Source of the DNA: Gnetum montanum
Taxonomy: Eukaryota > Streptophyta > Gnetopsida > Gnetales > Gnetaceae
Length of the DNA stretch: 61,258 nt
Reading direction: 5' to 3'
NCBI GenBank assembly: GCA_015680685.1
Contig: MNCI01003851.1
Span: 675,569 to 736,826, forward strand
Part shown: piece after piece, positions 20,257-31,599 of the stretch
Position numbering within the stretch: the first letter of the stretch is position 1
How the letters are laid out: the number at the start of each line of letters is the position of its first letter
Notes under the pieces: model-generated
Seen by the model: the letters and a program-made list of their open reading frames with translations, nothing else
Databases searched by the model: none
What the model was told of the DNA's origin: nothing
Position numbers and translations under genes: made by a program

Positions 20257-20446
20257 ACACATCTAGATCCCACAACATAGAAATATCTTCAAGTCTAGAT
20301 GATGATACATCTATGAATGATCCAAACAAGATTATTACCAATCTCAAATGTGTTTCCACACAATTAGTTAAATTAGTAATGGTGATAGATGGAAAATTTG
20401 TGTTGTATAACCAAGGGGTTATGCAGTCCATCTCCCAAATGTGTAC
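20257..20446 (+). repeat. Right arm of the 190-nt inverted repeat (probably the genuine copy)
   Basis: Not bounded by Ns and continuous with an open frame ending ISHGGDAPSWFKN at 20495. This resembles the Gag end of element H (QLFSYGGYPPF at 51848) in position and in what follows, so this arm is probably in its native place. Confidence 0.7.
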
Positions 20447-20495
20447 CCATATGATTAGTCATGGGGGAGATGCTCCATCTTGGTTCAAGAACTAA

Positions 20496-22117
20496 TAAAT
20501 ATTTTTCACCATTTTTTTATAATTTTTTATCATTTTCTTATTTTTTCAAAATTTTGTGATTTCTATGTCTTCCATTTCTTAATATTTTCTTTTACTTTAT
20601 ACTTTTCTCTTTTCTTTAGTCATTCTATTTATGTTTAATGAATGTATTCCATGTTTTTGTTAATAATATTGCCAAGTCATGATGCAAAAGTCAACGCTAT
20701 GTGTTGGGTTTTTATGTTATACTATCAAGATGATTGGGTAAGTAATTATGTAAAGTAGTGAGATTGCCTCATTCATCCCTCTAGTTCTCTCAATAAAAGG
20801 TCTTTTTGATGGAAAAAATTTGGTTCTTCATTCATGAAACTAAGATTAATTAATGATCATTGTACCTTAAAGAAAGAGGAAATGACCAAATGAGAATGGC
20901 AAAGGTGTGACCTCAAGGGGACTTATTGGATTGTCTTCTTGACTTCCTTCATGTGGTTTATGACTTCTCTTGGAACGTATCATTACTCATCCATTGATTA
21001 ATAATAGGAAGCTAAAAGTCTTTGCATGATGTGATTTCCATATAAGAAAAACAACAAAAAAAAAAGAGAGAGAGAGAAAAAATAATTGGAATTCAAAGCA
21101 CACACCTTAGACATAATAACCAACTATAAGCACTAGTTATGGAGCTGGAAAGACATGTTACCCATGCCTGAAGGTGCCCCTCTAACTAAGGCCCTTAATT
21201 CCTTCTTCTCTTTTTATCTCTTTTTGGAGCAATGATTATTCTTTGAGGTGGTAGTGGACTCATGGTGGTAGGTAGGAGGGAACAAATCAATGCAAGGTTA
21301 CTATTCATGGTATGAACTTCATCTGAACTTGAACAAATAGGTATGTTGATCATTTTAATCACATTTTTCACAAGAACCTATTATGGAAATGGTTAAGTAC
21401 CTTACATCTTGATCTCTACAATCCTTTCTCATTCCATTATTCACCTCACTACTGCATGCAATTATGAGCATTTTGGTTTTGTGTAGTATAGTACAACATC
21501 CCAACCATAGTAGTTGTATGTTGTTTGGAACAAAGGCATGGTCTACATTTAACTTCTTAGGTGCCCATGGACATTTATAGTAGTGGTTATGCAAGGGCAT
21601 TATGGTAGAAGCCTACTTTGCAGAGGACCTACTTGCATAACTTTTGTTGATCGTGGCTTTGAACTAACCTTCACATCTTCTAGAACATCAATGATAGTTC
21701 CTCTGAATTTATACATAATTTTGGAACTACTTCTCATCACTTTCAATTATTTTTTTACTTTTTTCTACTTGTCTATTATAATATCCTCTAGGTTGAATAT
21801 TTCTTGGCCATCTTCTGAATCACACCTTTGGTTTCAATTGTTTAAAAACTTGTGTGGTTCTAGAGTTACACTTCTTAGTCATGGGGACTAAGGTTCTTTG
21901 CTTTGAAATTTTTCTAACATCCTATTTTTTATCATCCTGGTAACTATTAATAATTAATCAAAATAATGTGAAGAGCTTGATGATTTTAGTTACCTCATAG
22001 CCTTGGGCAAAGTATGTTGTCATTACCTTATGCTTAAATAAAAACTTAGGGATCCAAAAATGGTTAATTATGAAGGAAAATTTACCAAAAATAATGTTGA
22101 TCCTTTGTTGACTATAG
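20496..22117 (+). other. Conserved noncoding block between gag and the ORF3 start (element D)
   Basis: Begins with a T-rich tract (20500-20630). Then come landmarks shared with E, G and H: TGACCTCAAGGGGACTTATTGGATT near 20908 (split word TGACCTCAAG and GGACTT), and GAAAGACATGTTACCCATG near 21157. It ends with a possible intron: donor-like AAGGTTCTTT near 21892 and acceptor ACTATAG at 22117 just before ATG. No coding frame is shared with the other copies. Confidence 0.65.
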
Positions 22118-22606
22118 ATGATGCTAAAAGAAATGCCTAAGGAAGAAGGTATTTTGTGAGACATGGAAATGAAGACAATGGACGATATGCCCATGTGCAA
22201 ATCGTAGCACATACAAGTTAGTAGCTCAAGCATCAAATGTTTACTAGATCCATGGAATGATGAGAAAAAATTTCAGTTCATTCTTTAAGAATGTTCTACT
22301 AACCATATAAGCATTGACATAAGAATCTACGTTGGAAATCTACCATTGCTAGCAGCAACAAGAAGAATCATCTTTAGTAGATTCTTGAAGACCTTTACAA
22401 ATTTTAGAATCTTCAAAGTCTATCTAGAATTTTTGTCAATCTGTCATTTTGTATGCATCCACTCGAATAAAAATTTATAATGTGGCATTTAGAGTCAGTT
22501 AGTAGTTAAAGTCAATCAATAATATTATCATTCCTAATTTTTTGCAAAGAAAGCTCAATCCTATCTTATTAACTCAAGGATGAGTTTTTATTCAGCTGTG
22601 GGTGTA
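22118..22606 (+). pseudogene. Remnant of ORF3 (element D)
   Basis: The ATG at 22118 follows TGACTATAG, the same setting as the ORF3 start of G (TGACTGTAG then ATG) and H (GATTGCAG then ATG). Only about 490 nt remain before the LTR, against 2.8 kb in E and H, and I can follow no ORF3 domain with confidence. The piece before the LTR (ACTCAAGGATGAGTTTTTAT) matches the region before the 3' LTR of E and H. ORF3 is therefore largely deleted here. Confidence 0.5.
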
Positions 22607-23672
22607 TGATGAATCATCAGTTGGATAGGATATCTAATGAAAAGTCATTTTTTTTATCAATTTTGATACCTTAGCCATCATATCTTGGTCCTAATATCTT
22701 GGCTCCAATATCTTAGCCCCGATATCTTGGTCCCATTAACTAGGTCCCATTGATTAGGCCTCATTGATTAGGCCCTATTGATGCATGCAATTATGTGTTG
22801 ATGAGGACCTATCGATTAGGCCTCATCAACTAGGCCCCATCGATGCATGCAATGATGCATTGATGAGGCTCCATTGATGTAAGAAGTGATCCATTGATGA
22901 GGCCCCATCAATGTTGTCTATTTCTGCCTATAAATACATGTCCCCCCATCATGTATTAGCATTCTTTGGTCAATAGAGTAGATAAATTCTTGTAGTTTCA
23001 TTTTGTAGTCTTAAAGAATAGTTAGTGAGTGCCTGTAGTATGGATCTGAGTTAGTTGTAAGACATCTTATTCAAGTGGCAATGTGCCTGGACATATTCCA
23101 TGAACAAAAATAAGATCAAGATTGATTCTTATTCATTGTAGCACTTTGACTTAGATTAAATTTACTTTCCATGAAATTTACATTTTATGTACTTAGTTAA
23201 TATTTATGATTCCATGCATGTTAATGAATTAGTAGAATGAGTATGATGACTTTCGAGTGTAAACATGTATTTTCTTGGTAATCCTAGTAGTTTTTTTGCT
23301 TGGTTCACGTAGTAGCATAGTGCTTGGTAATCCTAGTAGTGGATACATGGGTTTAGGATGTGTACAGCAAGCTGGGAATGGACACTCATCACCCATAGGC
23401 TAGTTTAGACTTTACTTTCCATTATTAATTAGTTTAGAATACTAATTTCTTTATCATCATTAGGAGTAGCATAAGGCCAAAACAACATCAAGAAACATAT
23501 GCCTCACTCTAGACTAAACCATACATGACAAAGCTACCACTAGTCTAAGTGGGAAGATAGTAAATTGTGATCAAGACATAATGATCTAGATGCCACAACT
23601 ATTCCCATCCACGAAATTTGATTGAATCATGTGTGAATGCTTGTGATTAATATACTACCTCGCCACTCATCA
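22607..23672 (+). repeat. 3' LTR of element D (1066 bp)
   Basis: TGATGAATCATCAGTTGG...CGCCACTCATCA, preceded by a G-rich stretch GCTGTGGGTGTA in the polypurine-tract position. It is 81 bp longer than the 5' LTR, mainly from extra ATTAGGCC/GATGAGGCCCC repeats at 22735-22910. TATAAATA at 22929. Confidence 0.9.
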
Positions 23673-24076
23673 GTAACCTATCATAGCCTAAGAATTTATA
23701 AGGTTTAGTTATTTAATTTAATGCCTATGATAATTTCTTTAATGTTTTTAGATGCATTTAATAAATTAGTCTAAACTCTCTTGATTAAAACATAGGATTA
23801 CATTATTGTCATTACCATTATTATTGTTGTTAATTTCCTACAGAAGGAAGTGCAATCCATTTACCATAATGTTTTGTATCCTTTATCTTACTATTGTTGG
23901 AGTTTAGTCATAGGTTTACTTTATATTTTATGATTAAATGTTGAAATCCAATTACTCTAGGATGTTTATGTTTTAATAATCATTATGAATTGACAAGTAT
24001 TTGTCTATGCTTATTTTATCCTCATGAGAATTTAGTTATACATATTTATTTTTTTATGCATTTATGTTTTATTATG

Positions 24077-24106
24077 CACACACACACACACACACACATA
24101 TATATT
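24077..24106. repeat. CA/TA microsatellite
   Basis: Eleven CA dinucleotides from 24077, followed by TATATATT. Confidence 0.9.
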
Positions 24107-24510
24107 ATGTAATACTCTTTTCATGGAGCAACATGGACCCTCACCCTACCCTTAACATATTGCTTATTACTTTTGCAATTAGAATATTATCCTACCCCAA
24201 AATTTGATTTTAACAATGTGATCGAGATGTTTAAAAATAATAGTATTAATATTCAAGCCATAAAAATTAGAGTTATCATTTTGAGATATCACATTTTTCT
24301 AGCTTGCTAAGTATCATAAGAATTTTGGTATTTAACTTAGGAAACTATGACAAGTAGATATTAGTAAATATTTATAGTGTACACTAAGTAGGCTATTTAT
24401 TAAGAATTTCATAGTTTCATGGTTCTCATGTTAGGAGTGTTAAACTTTGAGTACAAGTTAAAAATAACATATATGTTATACATAAAACATATGTGCATTA
24501 TGCTTGTTTT

Positions 24511-24665
24511 GACTACTCATGGTTTTCACTGCCTATTTTCACTACTTGTGGTTTTGGTCACTTGTTTTCACTATTCATGGTTTTGGCTACTTGTTTTTAC
24601 TGCTTGTGGTGTTGGCCACTTGTTTTCACTCCCATGGTTTTGGCCACTTTTTTAATTACCCATGA
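24511..24665 (+). repeat. Minisatellite of about 28 nt
   Basis: Repeats of CATGGTTTTGGCCACTTG followed by TTTTCACT, five to six degenerate copies. The Phe/Trp-rich frames through it are products of the repeat. Confidence 0.75.
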
Positions 24666-24751
24666 TTTTTGTTTCTTATTTTCTTTGGCCTTTAGTTTTT
24701 AACACCTATTTTCTTCTCCTTGTTTTAGAAACAATGTCCCATGTTGATGCC

Positions 24752-24760
24752 TATATAAAG
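24752..24760 (+). promoter_or_regulatory. Possible TATA box
   Basis: CCTATATAAAGACC. It is followed 200 nt downstream by a series of donor-like GTAAGAAAG words. It could be the promoter of an old LTR or of a lost transcript. No partner LTR is seen. Confidence 0.35.
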
Positions 24761-24964
24761 ACCATTTGCGTTCCATCCTCTTACATCTCACTCAACTTCA
24801 ATCTAGTCATTTCCATTCTAAGCTCAACCCTTCTATGCACTAATTCCAAGTCTCATATTACATGCTTCTTTAGTATTCATAGAAAGCATCAAGTGCAAGA
24901 ATTAAATTGATTGCAAGAAACTTTGAAAGCCTTTAAGAAGATTTTAAAAACCCTTCTAGCATAG

Positions 24965-25195
24965 GTAAGAAAGATTAATTTATCCTCCTTTTTATAGAGT
25001 TGTCCTTTTTTTCTATAGACTCTGTAAGAAAGATTAATTTATCTTGCTTTTTATGCAGTCATATTATTTTGCTATAGATCATGTAAGAAAGATTATTTTA
25101 GTTTTATTTTCATATGATTCTCTTATGTTGTTCTAGATTCTATAAGAGAGATTATTTTAATTTTTCCTTTTTATGAAGCTATCCTATTTTGTTTT
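24965..25195 (+). repeat. 59-nt tandem repeat, four copies, each starting with a donor-like GTAAGAAAG
   Basis: Units begin at 24965, 25024, 25083 and 25142 (the last reads ATAAGAGAG). Each continues ATTATTTTA...TTTTTAT...TTCTATAGA. The exact 59-nt spacing is plain; the units differ at several sites. Confidence 0.85.
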
Positions 25196-26567
25196 ATTTT
25201 GTTACTCATTTCTATTCCCTCTTTCTACTTTTCCATTTTCCTCTACGATGTTGAATTTCATACCAAGATGCTATTGAATTTTTGTCATTAACGTTGTGTC
25301 TCAACCTTCTTTCATCTTTTGTGTGTCTTTGAAATTGTGAAAAGTTTTTGGATCTTGCTTCTCATATATCATATGATTATTTTTATCATCACTTTATATG
25401 ATCTAACATTTGGTAAGAATTTTGGAATTTTGAAATTATGTAAATTTTTAATCATTTGAGAAACCTTTTGATTCTTTAGAATAAATTAAATTATGTGATC
25501 ATTTATTCTTAGTAGGTAGTGGAAGCCATGAATCTTTTAGATGCCCTTATCTACCTATAGTAGTGGAGTGTTCTTTAATGGAACCCACCCCACAAGAACA
25601 AGGATTGTTGGATAGATTTGCTACCTTGGATTTTGATTCGTAAGTTCATGTGTTGTTATGAATTTAGTTGTGATCATAGTAGTGAGTGATTAAGTCTAGT
25701 GGTGTGTGGTGAGGCTCGACCATTGAGGATGTTAGTAGTGAAGCTATTGCCAAGACCTAATCATGAGAGACTTATTTGGGGTCATGAGGCTAATCCAATG
25801 ATAGTAGTGAGGGTATACCAAGAGCTGTTAGTGAGTCCCTTTGGCAGTGAGGATAACCAAAACCTAGCCTTTGAAGATGCTTGATTAGAATATATATTTT
25901 CTTTGGATTCTTCTAGACAAATTTGTCCTATCTTTGAAGACAAAGGGGTCAAATAATTTAAAAATATATATCTTTGCTTTAGATTCTTGAATTTTATTTA
26001 TATTTTACAAAAATATATGACATTCTTGGACCTTACAACCTTTTACATATTATATTGCAAGCCTTTACCAAATCCATAGCCTAAGACTTTGGCTTAGAAC
26101 CTTTGTGGTTCATGTAAAGGAAAATATAATAACCTTTCTTAGTTGAGGGGTTTTGACTCTTGCATTTCAATGCAAAGAGCACATAATAGATAAGAAAGCT
26201 TTGGAAAAGGGACATAGGACAAACAATGGACCAATTCTGTACAAGATGGACCCTCTCAACTTGAAAAATAATTTCTATATATTTTGTATTTTTGTAAGAT
26301 AAGAACCATGTATACTTTGGGGCTACTTGAGCAATGTACTTATTTTTGTGAATAAATAACAAGGTATAATATATATGATTTGGCCATGTATGCCATTGGG
26401 ACCTTGAGATTTCCAAGAATATTTTTTATTTTGTTATGCATAATATATATTTGGAAAAATTTAATATTTTTTATATTAATATAAAAAATTAATAACTTTA
26501 TTTTTTAATATTTATTTTATATGAAATAAGTGTCATTGGAATTGTTATTTTATGTACTATTTCATGA

Positions 26568-26572
26568 TGCAC
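26568..26572. other. Left target-site copy of element E (TGCAC)
   Basis: Directly before the 5' LTR. The five bases after the 3' LTR (38856-38860) read TGCGC, one difference. Confidence 0.6.
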
Positions 26573-27435
26573 TAATAAATCAATTTTTGCTTGACTAGAA
26601 TATCATAACTCTAATATTGTGGCACTAGCTACGTCATTGTATATGTAATATTGTAGGATGCATGCTAGCATATAAATACAACACTTAGACACATGGATCC
26701 ACAATAGATTCCATTCCCTAGTAGTGAAACTCATTTAATATATTTCTATGAATTTAGTATTTAGCACTTAGTAGTGTATGCCTATAGTGTGGTGTTAAGT
26801 GATTATAAAGAGTCTTTGTTTGAGTGGATTGTACTTGAGCATAGTTCACAACCGGTAATAAAGATTGAGATTACTTATCATCATTATAGCATCAACTTAG
26901 TTTTCTTTTTGTGTACTTAGACTAATTATTATTTTTTTTCTTAGTTAATCATTTACTTTACTAGCACTTTACTTTACATGTTGAGAGTAAGTAGTATGGA
27001 TACGACTAGTTTCGAGTGCTAAGTGTAGTTGTTTGATAACCTAGTAGTGTTATTGCTTGGTACGCTCAGTAGTGGTGCACTTGGTAATCCTAGTGATGAC
27101 TACAAGAGACCAAGGTGTGTATCATATACCAATACTAGATATCTATCATTGTAGGATAGAATAGATTTATTTACTATTTTATTTAGAATTAGAAATTATT
27201 TTCACTTTACCATATTTTCTAGGAGAAATGACCTATCAACATCAACATATAATACACCTCACTATGAGCTAAACCATATAGATAGACTACCTAGTTCCAC
27301 GTGGGAAGACAATGGTCTCAAACTTGAACCAATTACTATCATATTCACATTACCCCATCCATGAATTACAATCTAGTCATGCATAAACACTTGTGACTTG
27401 TATGGTTTGGTGTTGGACTACTCCATCACTCATCA
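26573..27435 (+). repeat. 5' LTR of element E (863 bp)
   Basis: Starts TAATAAATCAATTTTTGC (TG changed to TA; the 3' LTR has TGATAAATTAATTTTTGG) and ends CATCACTCATCA. TATAAATA is at 26671. R holds TTTGAGTGGATTGTACTTG and GTAATAAAGATTGAGATTAC (26820-26875), a likely polyadenylation region. Confidence 0.9.
26671..26678 (+). promoter_or_regulatory. TATA box of the element E 5' LTR
   Basis: GCATATAAATACAACAC. In the 3' LTR the same place reads CTACAAATACAACAC (about 37980), so that copy has lost it. Confidence 0.75.
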
Positions 27436-27455
27436 TTAGCTTTGTTGTCATGGAC
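27436..27455 (+). other. Primer-binding site of element E, degenerate
   Basis: TTAGCTTTGTTGTCATGGAC right after the LTR. It aligns with TTGGTGCCATTGCCAAGGAT of D with several substitutions. Confidence 0.6.
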
Positions 27456-27589
27456 TAGTTAATGTATGCTGAGTAGTTGATTTCACAAAGTTCATTATAT
27501 CAGAATTCAAAGTTAAAGCTCACAAGCTAGACAATTAAGTATACTTAATCAAATTTCTTAAACCATGATGATTTACATTCTGAGTAGGC

Positions 27590-28930
27590 ATGTGAGGGAT
27601 TGTCGTATCAAATGGCTTGATATGAATAACATGCCAAGATTTGAGGGTGGTTGCAATGTTGATTTACAACATCACCTCCAAAATTTCCACAATGTCTATG
27701 CCCTACATATTATTGAAAGTAATTGACAAAAGTTGAAGTTATTCTCATGAACACTTGTGAAAGAAGTAGAGATCTAGTACAAATCACTCGAATCTGAATC
27801 AATTAGAAGATGGAGTACCATGCTAGAGATCTTCAACAAGTATTAAACTTACTCACAGGTGTGCAACTTAAGGAAAAAAATCTAAGGATGGAAGCAAGTC
27901 ACTCATGAAACGCTTGATGTAGAAATGGGTAGATACTATTCAATCTTACACAAATGCCCAAGCCATGGATTCTCACAGCAGGAATAGCTAAGGCACATTA
28001 TATATGGGTTATGGAACAAGACTAGAGAGACCCTTGTAGTTTATGTCTAAGACCACTTATTTGAAATGTCTTCCCATCAAATTAAGAAATAGATTGACCA
28101 ATTGGTGAAGGAAGAAGCTAAGCTAAAAGAGAGAGAATAAGCAAAAGATTATAATAGAGACTTGTACATCAAAAAGAGAGATGCGTGAGTTTGTGACACT
28201 TAGGAGGAAGAAACCTTAGAATAGGCAATTCAAAAGAAGACTCTACCAATTCAAAAAACTATAATTGATATTGTAGCAAAGGTAGAGAAAATTTGGTACT
28301 TAGTTGATGAAAAATTTATAACAACATTGAAAATTATGAAGAAGAGAATAGAGTAAGCCTTTGAAAAAGGCTAGAACAAGAGAAAGAAGAAAGATTTTGG
28401 ATGAAAGGGAAAATGGATTTAGTTGTTGACTATTTAGACACAAGATTCATCAATAAGTAAGGATGTATCATGTGTTAATACGAACATCCCAAGGGATGTT
28501 TCCCTATAATGGCACATTTACAAGAAATGAGGCCATATGCACTTAATCCTAAATTTGTACAGAAACAAATGCCCAAAAGGTTAGCTTATCCTCAAGGTAA
28601 CTATAGGTACAACTTCCAACTAACATACTATCCTAGTGGAGCTTTGCCATAGTCACAAGGGCAATACTACCATCAGTTGCAACAATCCCAATCATGGGCG
28701 ATGCCACCACCTCACTAGTAATATCCATATCGATAGCTAGATCCATATGGATATTTCATATAACATCCAATCTCTCTTGGTAATGCTACTATCCAAACTC
28801 CACAATACTACCCAATTGAGTATTACAAACCAATGCTTCCAAGAATATATCCAAACTCATATATGCATCCATCAACAACAAGTTCAAACCAGCACCTGAA
28901 TTATTTACCAGTAGTACCACATGCTATCAT
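27590..28930 (+). pseudogene. Gag (element E), N-terminally truncated
   Basis: Begins abruptly compared with G and D: WLDMNNMPRFEGGCNVDLQH, then HLQNFHNVYALHIIESN, STMLEIFNKY, LDVEMGRYYSILHKCPSHGF, and the knuckle-like CIMC-stop-YEHPKGCFPIMAH (near 28466), followed by LNPKFVQKQMPKRLAYPQG. The MASNKN start and about 500 nt of gag 5' part present in G are missing, so this was a deletion. Stops are frequent, many TAG at sites where relatives have CAG. Confidence 0.75.
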
Positions 28931-29149
28931 GTAGGAAAAACTATCATCGAAATTGTAGTAAAAGAGCATAAAAAGTATGGTTAGTACATAAGATGAGGTG
29001 ATCAGATACAAATCACAACCCTAAGAAATGACCATTCTTCAAAATGATTCCTAAAAAGGTTCGATGGATGGAAAGCACATCTACTTCTAGCTCATCAACA
29101 TCTAATCCTTCTCAACAAAAAAAGCTTCCATCTTCATCCAATCCAAGTG

Positions 29150-29760
29150 TCACAACTATCATGCTTAAACAATCACACATTAGATCAAGGCAAGAGGTCT
29201 TCCAAAAAAATGAACTGATCTAGTAAGCCCCTTAATTTGCCTCTAGATAGTAGGGAAAAATTCATGCAAAGATCTACTTGATTCTGGGTCAAGAGTGAAC
29301 CTAATATTTCAAGATATGTATTATTCTTGGAATCTATCACCACTAAAGAAAAGTAACATTCAGTTAGAGCTTATTAACTAGTCAATCACAGTTCCACTAG
29401 GACACATGGATGATGTGATTACAACCATTAGTAGCTGGTCTTACCCTATGGATATTCTAGTCATTCGTGTGGGAAAAAATAAGGGGAAATTTCCAATGAT
29501 TATGGAAAGAGATTAGCTTAGCATTATTGATGCTAACCTTGGAATTCATAACTTATCCTTACAAAATTCCAAGGAGGATGAAGCTAGTATTATAAAAAGA
29601 TGGAGAGCTCCATGTATCGCATATAATAATAATGGATGCAATTGCATGTAAAGAATATAAGCTATTAGACTAGAGGACATCAATCCATGCAATAGATGTG
29701 TAGAAGAAATATGTGTGCAAAAATGTTTGTATGCAGAAAAAACATAATAGGAAGGCATCC
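29150..29760 (+). pseudogene. Retropepsin-like protease domain (element E)
   Basis: CKDLLDSGSRVNLIFQDMYY at about 29265-29325 has the D-S-G-S active site. Downstream FPMIMERD-stop-LSIIDANLG (near 29490) stands where families have the second conserved block before W-L. The region continues to a Cys-rich stretch CNRCVEEICVQKC (near 29690) between PR and RT, which I do not recognise and which is less clear in G. Confidence 0.7.
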
Positions 29761-30179
29761 AGTAATCAAGAATGAAGAAATTAAATCCAATAAATACATG
29801 GAACCAGTATAAAAAATTGTTAATACTTATGTTGAAGAGACTAATAAGTTAGAAAAATTAAGGGAAAGACACTTCTACCCATAAAAAATAAAGAATAAGA
29901 GATAGAGTGGTGATGCTTGGAGATCCCAAACACTATGGAACCAAAACCATTGAAATTGAAAGTCCTACCAACCACATTGAAATATGCATTTTTAAATAAA
30001 AAAAGTGATTATAATCAATAATAATTTAAAAGAACAATAGAAAAAGAAGTTTCTAGAAGTGATAAACAGATGGCCCACAACCTTTACATCATCTTATGAT
30101 GGTATCACAAGAATTGATTCACAAAATTGTTAACACTAGATATATACTGATCCTATAGTCAAACTGTGATGTCAATGCC

Positions 30180-30800
30180 AATGAAGGCTCAATTCAAAAT
30201 TAAAAATGGGTCAAGTAAGAGTTGCAGAAATTGCTAGAGGTATGATTCATCTATCCTATTGCAGATAGTGAATGGGTCAGTTCCTTAGTATTTTTTCCAA
30301 GGAAGAAGGGAAGATGGTGAGTTTGCATTGACTTTCAGATGTTGAACACTACTACATTCAAAGATCACTTCCCTATGTAATTTGTTGATCAAGTCTTAGA
30401 AACCATTACAAGACATGAATATTGTAGTTATTTGGATGGATAAAGTGGATATAATCAAATTTTCATTGCACCTAAAGACTAGAATAAAATAAGATTCACC
30501 AGGCCATGGGAAAAATTTACCTACAAGTAGATGCCCTTCTCTCTTTGCAATGTGCTAACTACCTTGTAGAGACTAGTACTAAGCATCTTTTAGAAGTAGA
30601 TAGGAAATTATGTAGAAGTATTTAGGGATTATTTTTTGACATATTGGCTAGATTTCAAGCAAGAACTACAGTAGCTATATTAGGTACTAAAGAGATGTGT
30701 TAAAACAAATCTCAAGTTCAATTGACAAAAGAGTCATCTTATGATCCAGGATGGTATAGTGTTGGGACATAAAATCTCCTAGAAAGATATTAAGGTAGAT
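30180..30800 (+). pseudogene. Reverse transcriptase domain (element E)
   Basis: Scattered over frames: SEWVSSLVFF-like start, DHFPM-like block near 30365, YLDG-stop-SGYNQIFIAPKD (near 30430), FTRPWEKFTYK-stop-MPFSLCNV (near 30500). These follow the Athila RT pattern. The catalytic Y-x-D-D block (expected near 30620) reads FRDYFLTYWLDFKQ, so the two active-site Asp are not clear. Confidence 0.7.
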
Positions 30801-30849
30801 CTTGAGAAGATTAAAGTCATACAAAATATCATTCAAATGCTATAAATAG

Positions 30850-31440
30850 TAAATGATGTGATATCATTCTTGGGTAATACAGGATATTATAGAAGATTTA
30901 TTAAAAAAATTTCAAAGATAACAAAACTTCTTGTGGAATTCACTAAGAAGGATGCACGCTTCAAATGGATAGAGTCATGTGAAAAGGCATTCAAATCTCT
31001 AAAGAAAAAAATAGTGGAGAAATTCATCTTTCAAGCTTTGAATTCTTCAAGACCTTTTCATATTATGATCAATGCTTCCAACTATGCACTTGGTGTAGTA
31101 CTGACACAATTAGATGACTAGAAGAGACATTATTGCATACATTGTGCTAGCAGAGGCATCACTAGGGCACAAAAATTCTACACCATAATAGAAAAAGAGT
31201 TGATGGCTATGATGTATGCACTTGAGAATTTTAGACCTTACATGCTTAAGTATTAAATCTATGTCCATACCAATCATAGTGTCATCTAATTTCTCATAAA
31301 CAAACCAGTGGTCAATCCTAGAGTAATAAGATGGCTCGTTATCCTACAAGAATTTGACATCATGATGATCAACAAAAAGAAAACAAAAATATGGTAGTTT
31401 TTCATCCATCAAGATTGAAATTGAATTCTAAATATTAAGA
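30850..31440 (+). pseudogene. RT connection and RNase H domain (element E)
   Basis: One open stretch 30858-31121: FLGNTGYYRRFIKKISKITK (RT thumb/connection block), then SLKKKIVEK, then PFHIMINASNYALGVVLTQL, the RNase H start. The first catalytic Asp of RNase H (FxxxxDAS) is Asn here; G keeps Asp. After a stop, HYCIHCASRGITRAQKFYTI, EKELMAMMYALENFRPYML and VHTNHSVI continue the domain in the same frame. Confidence 0.8.
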
Positions 31441-31599
31441 AAAAAATTTATCAGACTATTTTCCTTATGAAGATTTTTTTACCAAAACAATATAGGTTGT
31501 AAGTACAACAAGGAAGGCATGGACTCCAAAATATTTGGCTTACTTATCAATTCAAGAGCTTCCTACTAAATGAACTAAGAGCAATGAGAATAATTCCTT

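Larger units (their letters stand above)
16815..23672 (+). mobile_element. Element D: Athila-like element with gag but no pol
   Basis: LTRs 16815-17799 and 22607-23672 share the start TGATGAATYATCAGTTGG, GATATC words, TATA box and the ...CCACTCATCA end. Between them: a tRNA-Asp-like PBS, gag, the conserved noncoding block found in E, G and H, and only a remnant of ORF3. No PR, RT, RNase H or IN was found. The flanking pentanucleotides (CTAAA left, GTAAC right) do not match, so target duplication is not supported. Confidence 0.85.
23673..26572. other. AT-rich spacer between D and E, no assignable gene
   Basis: 2.9 kb without LTR ends or retroelement motifs. It holds a CA microsatellite (24077-24106), two minisatellites (24511-24665 and 24965-25195) and a TATATAAAG motif (24752). 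The open stretch 25699-25884 (GEARPLRMLVVKLLPRPNHE...) has a reasonable composition, but I do not recognise it. The minus-strand frame at 26081-26416 shows no family features. Confidence 0.5.

Noticed and set aside
19795-20446. Inverted repeat as a microRNA or hairpin RNA gene
   Set aside because: Exact identity in a decayed element and single Ns at both ends of one arm favour an assembly error.
16810-23677. Target-site duplication for element D
   Set aside because: The flanking pentamers CTAAA and GTAAC do not match, and no shifted match was found.
24419-24702. Phe/Trp-rich frames as a gene
   Set aside because: They follow from the 28-nt minisatellite; no start context or homology is seen.
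26081-26416. 111-codon minus-strand frame in the D-E spacer
   Set aside because: No recognisable motif, no promoter and no conserved copy; open by chance in AT-rich DNA.
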